Shown in pieces: positions 62,101 through 64,000 of a DNA stretch of 64,000 nucleotides (the first letter of the stretch is position 1; each line of letters opens with the position of its first letter). The translations under genes were made by a program, and so were the position numbers. The stretch comes from Galbula dea (Eukaryota > Chordata > Aves > Piciformes > Galbulidae): the NCBI GenBank assembly GCA_013399015.1, contig VWZX01005696.1:47273-111272 (forward strand), in the 5' to 3' direction. The notes under the pieces were generated by a model. The model did not search any database, was not told where the DNA came from, and was given only the letters and a program-made list of their open reading frames with translations.

Positions 62101-64000
62101 TTAATATTGGGTCAACATGTTCTTTGACACCCTGCTGAGCTTGTCAAGCTACATATTTATTTATAAGTCTTGCTTTTGTATGCAACTCACTATACTGTAG
62201 ACTTGCAAAAGCAAGTCTATCTTACACTAAGCAAAAATAGTTTCCTGTGTTCATCCAGGAAATCTCAAACCAAAATATTCAATTTTTAGCAATTCCAACG
62301 GATTCCTACAGAATCTAGGCTGCTGCATGAGATCTATGTGAATTGCCTAAAGCAGCAAAACCTATTCAACCTCCTTTTCTAACCTTGACTCTTCTAACCC
62401 TGAATTCGTGAAGCATAGAACTATCTCCATTCCAACACGTCTCTTATTTTATCAACATGCAGTCAAAGCTGTGTGGCCTGTAACAACACAATTTCATTTC
62501 CAGATTAATTAAAAAATTTAAAAAATAATAGAATTCCTCTCCAGATCTGTGGAAGAGCTTTGCAAACCCTCATCACATTCAGCTCCCATAAGCTAAGCTC
62601 TTCCATAAAATCCTTTGATATCAGTGTAGTTACACTAGAAGAATGAATGAATCAACAGGAGAGCCATACCCTGTTCAGAATTCATGATGCCCTCAGGACC
62701 AAACAGTATATTTAGACATGTTTTTATAAGGGGGAAAGATAGTATCCTTGATGGAGAGGCACAACTTTACTGTGCTTGTCATTTTCATAGCAAATATAAT
62801 CATTAACCATGAGAACATTTTATCTGCACGTATGTGTAAAGATAGACACATCATGTAACTATGGGCTTACCCTCAGCAAAGAACAGTCTTGTCTTTCACT
62901 GTGAAAAGCTTTTCCATACACAGACTCTTATGTAGTTTTATTAGCAGGGTAATAACTTCAAAATTCATTAATTACTCATTTCTGTAATGAAGTTCAGAAA
63001 AAAGCAATGTTAATATCAGAATTTGAAACTAGAATAATTTTCAGGAGTTATCTTTCAGTTACTTAAACATATTGCAAACTGAAAGGCAAATTTTTCTCAA
63101 TTTTGAGATCTGAATTTTAAAATACAAAAAAATGTTACTTGCTTTTTGTCTTTGAAATAGATTTGTAATTTCTGCTGAACTGTTCAATATATAATTGCTG
63201 TACTATAGAGCAATATGGTGAAGGCAACTGTAGATACACAAAGGTTTTTTTCCCTTCTGTGAAGATGGGAAGCAGAATCCAAAATAAAAAGGAGAAAAAA
63301 GTCAGGAAAAAATTCTGACCCTAAAGAAGAAAATCTCCTGTTTTTCAAAGGATATCCCTTATGCTGACAGTCTGTTGTGGTTTGATCTTGCTAGTGTCAA
63401 GCCGTGTGAGCCAAGCTGGCCAAAGAAAACTCAGCTGATACTGTTATTTAGCAGGTCAATGAGCTTTGGGGAGTGAAAAGGAGAGAGGCTGTGAAGCTAA
63501 TCCAGATGAGATACCTAATCTCTTGTTTATGTTCCAGTATGATAAAGTCATTTCAGAGTAACAGTAATAATGAAAAGCAAGGAAGTTGAAAAAAAATGGA
63601 AGGACAGAAAAAAGAGGGAGAAGAATGATTTGATTGTTATTTTGTTTTGACAGATAGCAATACAAAGTTCAAAGGCTATGAAACTTAATAAAATGTTTCT
63701 AAAACAAAGAACTTTTGATATCAATAGTGTATGTGTTGAAGGTCTTACTAGAGTAGTGTTAAAAGGGTGTTCATATAAGAAAGTCCCAGATCATAAGTAC
63801 AGTAACAAAAAATGGTAAAAATGTCAAACGGGAAATTTCTATTTTGCTATAATCTGAATACAAATTGTAGATAATTTTCTCCATGTTAGCCTGATGCTTT
63901 TAATTTTCTCTTATTCCAACTCAATGTAAATTTTAAGGAGAGATTCAGAAAATTCAACTGTAGCCGGTATATTACTGCAGCTGAAAGAATGCTGTATTAT
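53116..64000. other. AT-rich gene desert
   Basis: No CR1, no clear LTR and no coding exon was recognised in about 10.9 kb. ORFs are short (up to 109 codons, at 53368-53697) and have no domain. Small features: a 20-bp tandem at 57051-57085, a C-run near 59651, a CAGG/AGG-rich block at about 61120-61480, and an LTR-like start at 63374. The contrast with the 20-53 kb stretch is marked. Confidence 0.6.
57051..57085. repeat. 20-bp tandem duplication
   Basis: AAGCATAGATATTTT occurs at 57051-57065 and again at 57071-57085. Confidence 0.85.

Noticed and set aside
1..64000. tRNA, rRNA, snRNA, CRISPR arrays, prokaryotic operons or defence systems
   Set aside because: I looked and found none. The sequence is vertebrate nuclear DNA, and bacterial feature types do not apply.

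Overview
This is a eukaryotic window, almost certainly from a bird. It holds about ten CR1 retrotransposon copies and five solo endogenous-retrovirus LTRs of avian type. CR1 occupies roughly 13 kb, about 20% of the window by my own coordinate sum. That is high for birds and is known mainly from woodpeckers and allies (Piciformes) and a few related orders, so such a bird is likely but not proven.

One host coding exon can be named with confidence. It lies on the minus strand at 14841-14997, inside a CpG island (about 14170-17165), and is the first coding exon of TLL1 (tolloid-like 1, a secreted astacin metalloproteinase). It carries the signal peptide, the start of the propeptide and a GTAAGT splice donor. 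Positions 1-14840 are therefore the 5' part of TLL1 intron 1; no further TLL1 exon was found there. Everything right of the CpG island is upstream intergenic DNA. In other vertebrates the next gene on that side is SPOCK3 (established synteny, not seen here).

Layout: 1-14.8 kb is repeat-poor AT-rich intron with simple repeats. 14.2-17.2 kb is the TLL1 promoter island. 17.2-53.1 kb is a transposon-rich flank holding CR1 copies at 20.1-23.1 (split by two LTRs), 25.3-26.4, 28.7-29.9, 30.1-30.5, 31.6-34.4, 36.5, 38.5-39.6, 41.3-42.0, 48.0-50.8 and 51.8-53.1 kb, and solo LTRs at 18.5, 20.6, 21.2, 26.5 and 37.5 kb. 53.1-64 kb is AT-rich gene desert. A small CpG-rich block at 35.3-35.6 kb stands out as a possible distal regulatory element. 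A minus-strand ORF at 46.65-46.81 kb looks like a secreted-protein first exon.

The most notable observations are: two nearly full CR1 copies that share the same two-base change destroying the first catalytic Asp of the reverse transcriptase; an internally deleted CR1 that keeps ORF1, the endonuclease start and the 3' end; the candidate signal-peptide exon; and the nested LTR insertions with readable target-site duplications. No tRNA, rRNA, CRISPR or prokaryotic system was seen. All CR1 reading frames are broken, and no retroviral gene remains at any LTR.
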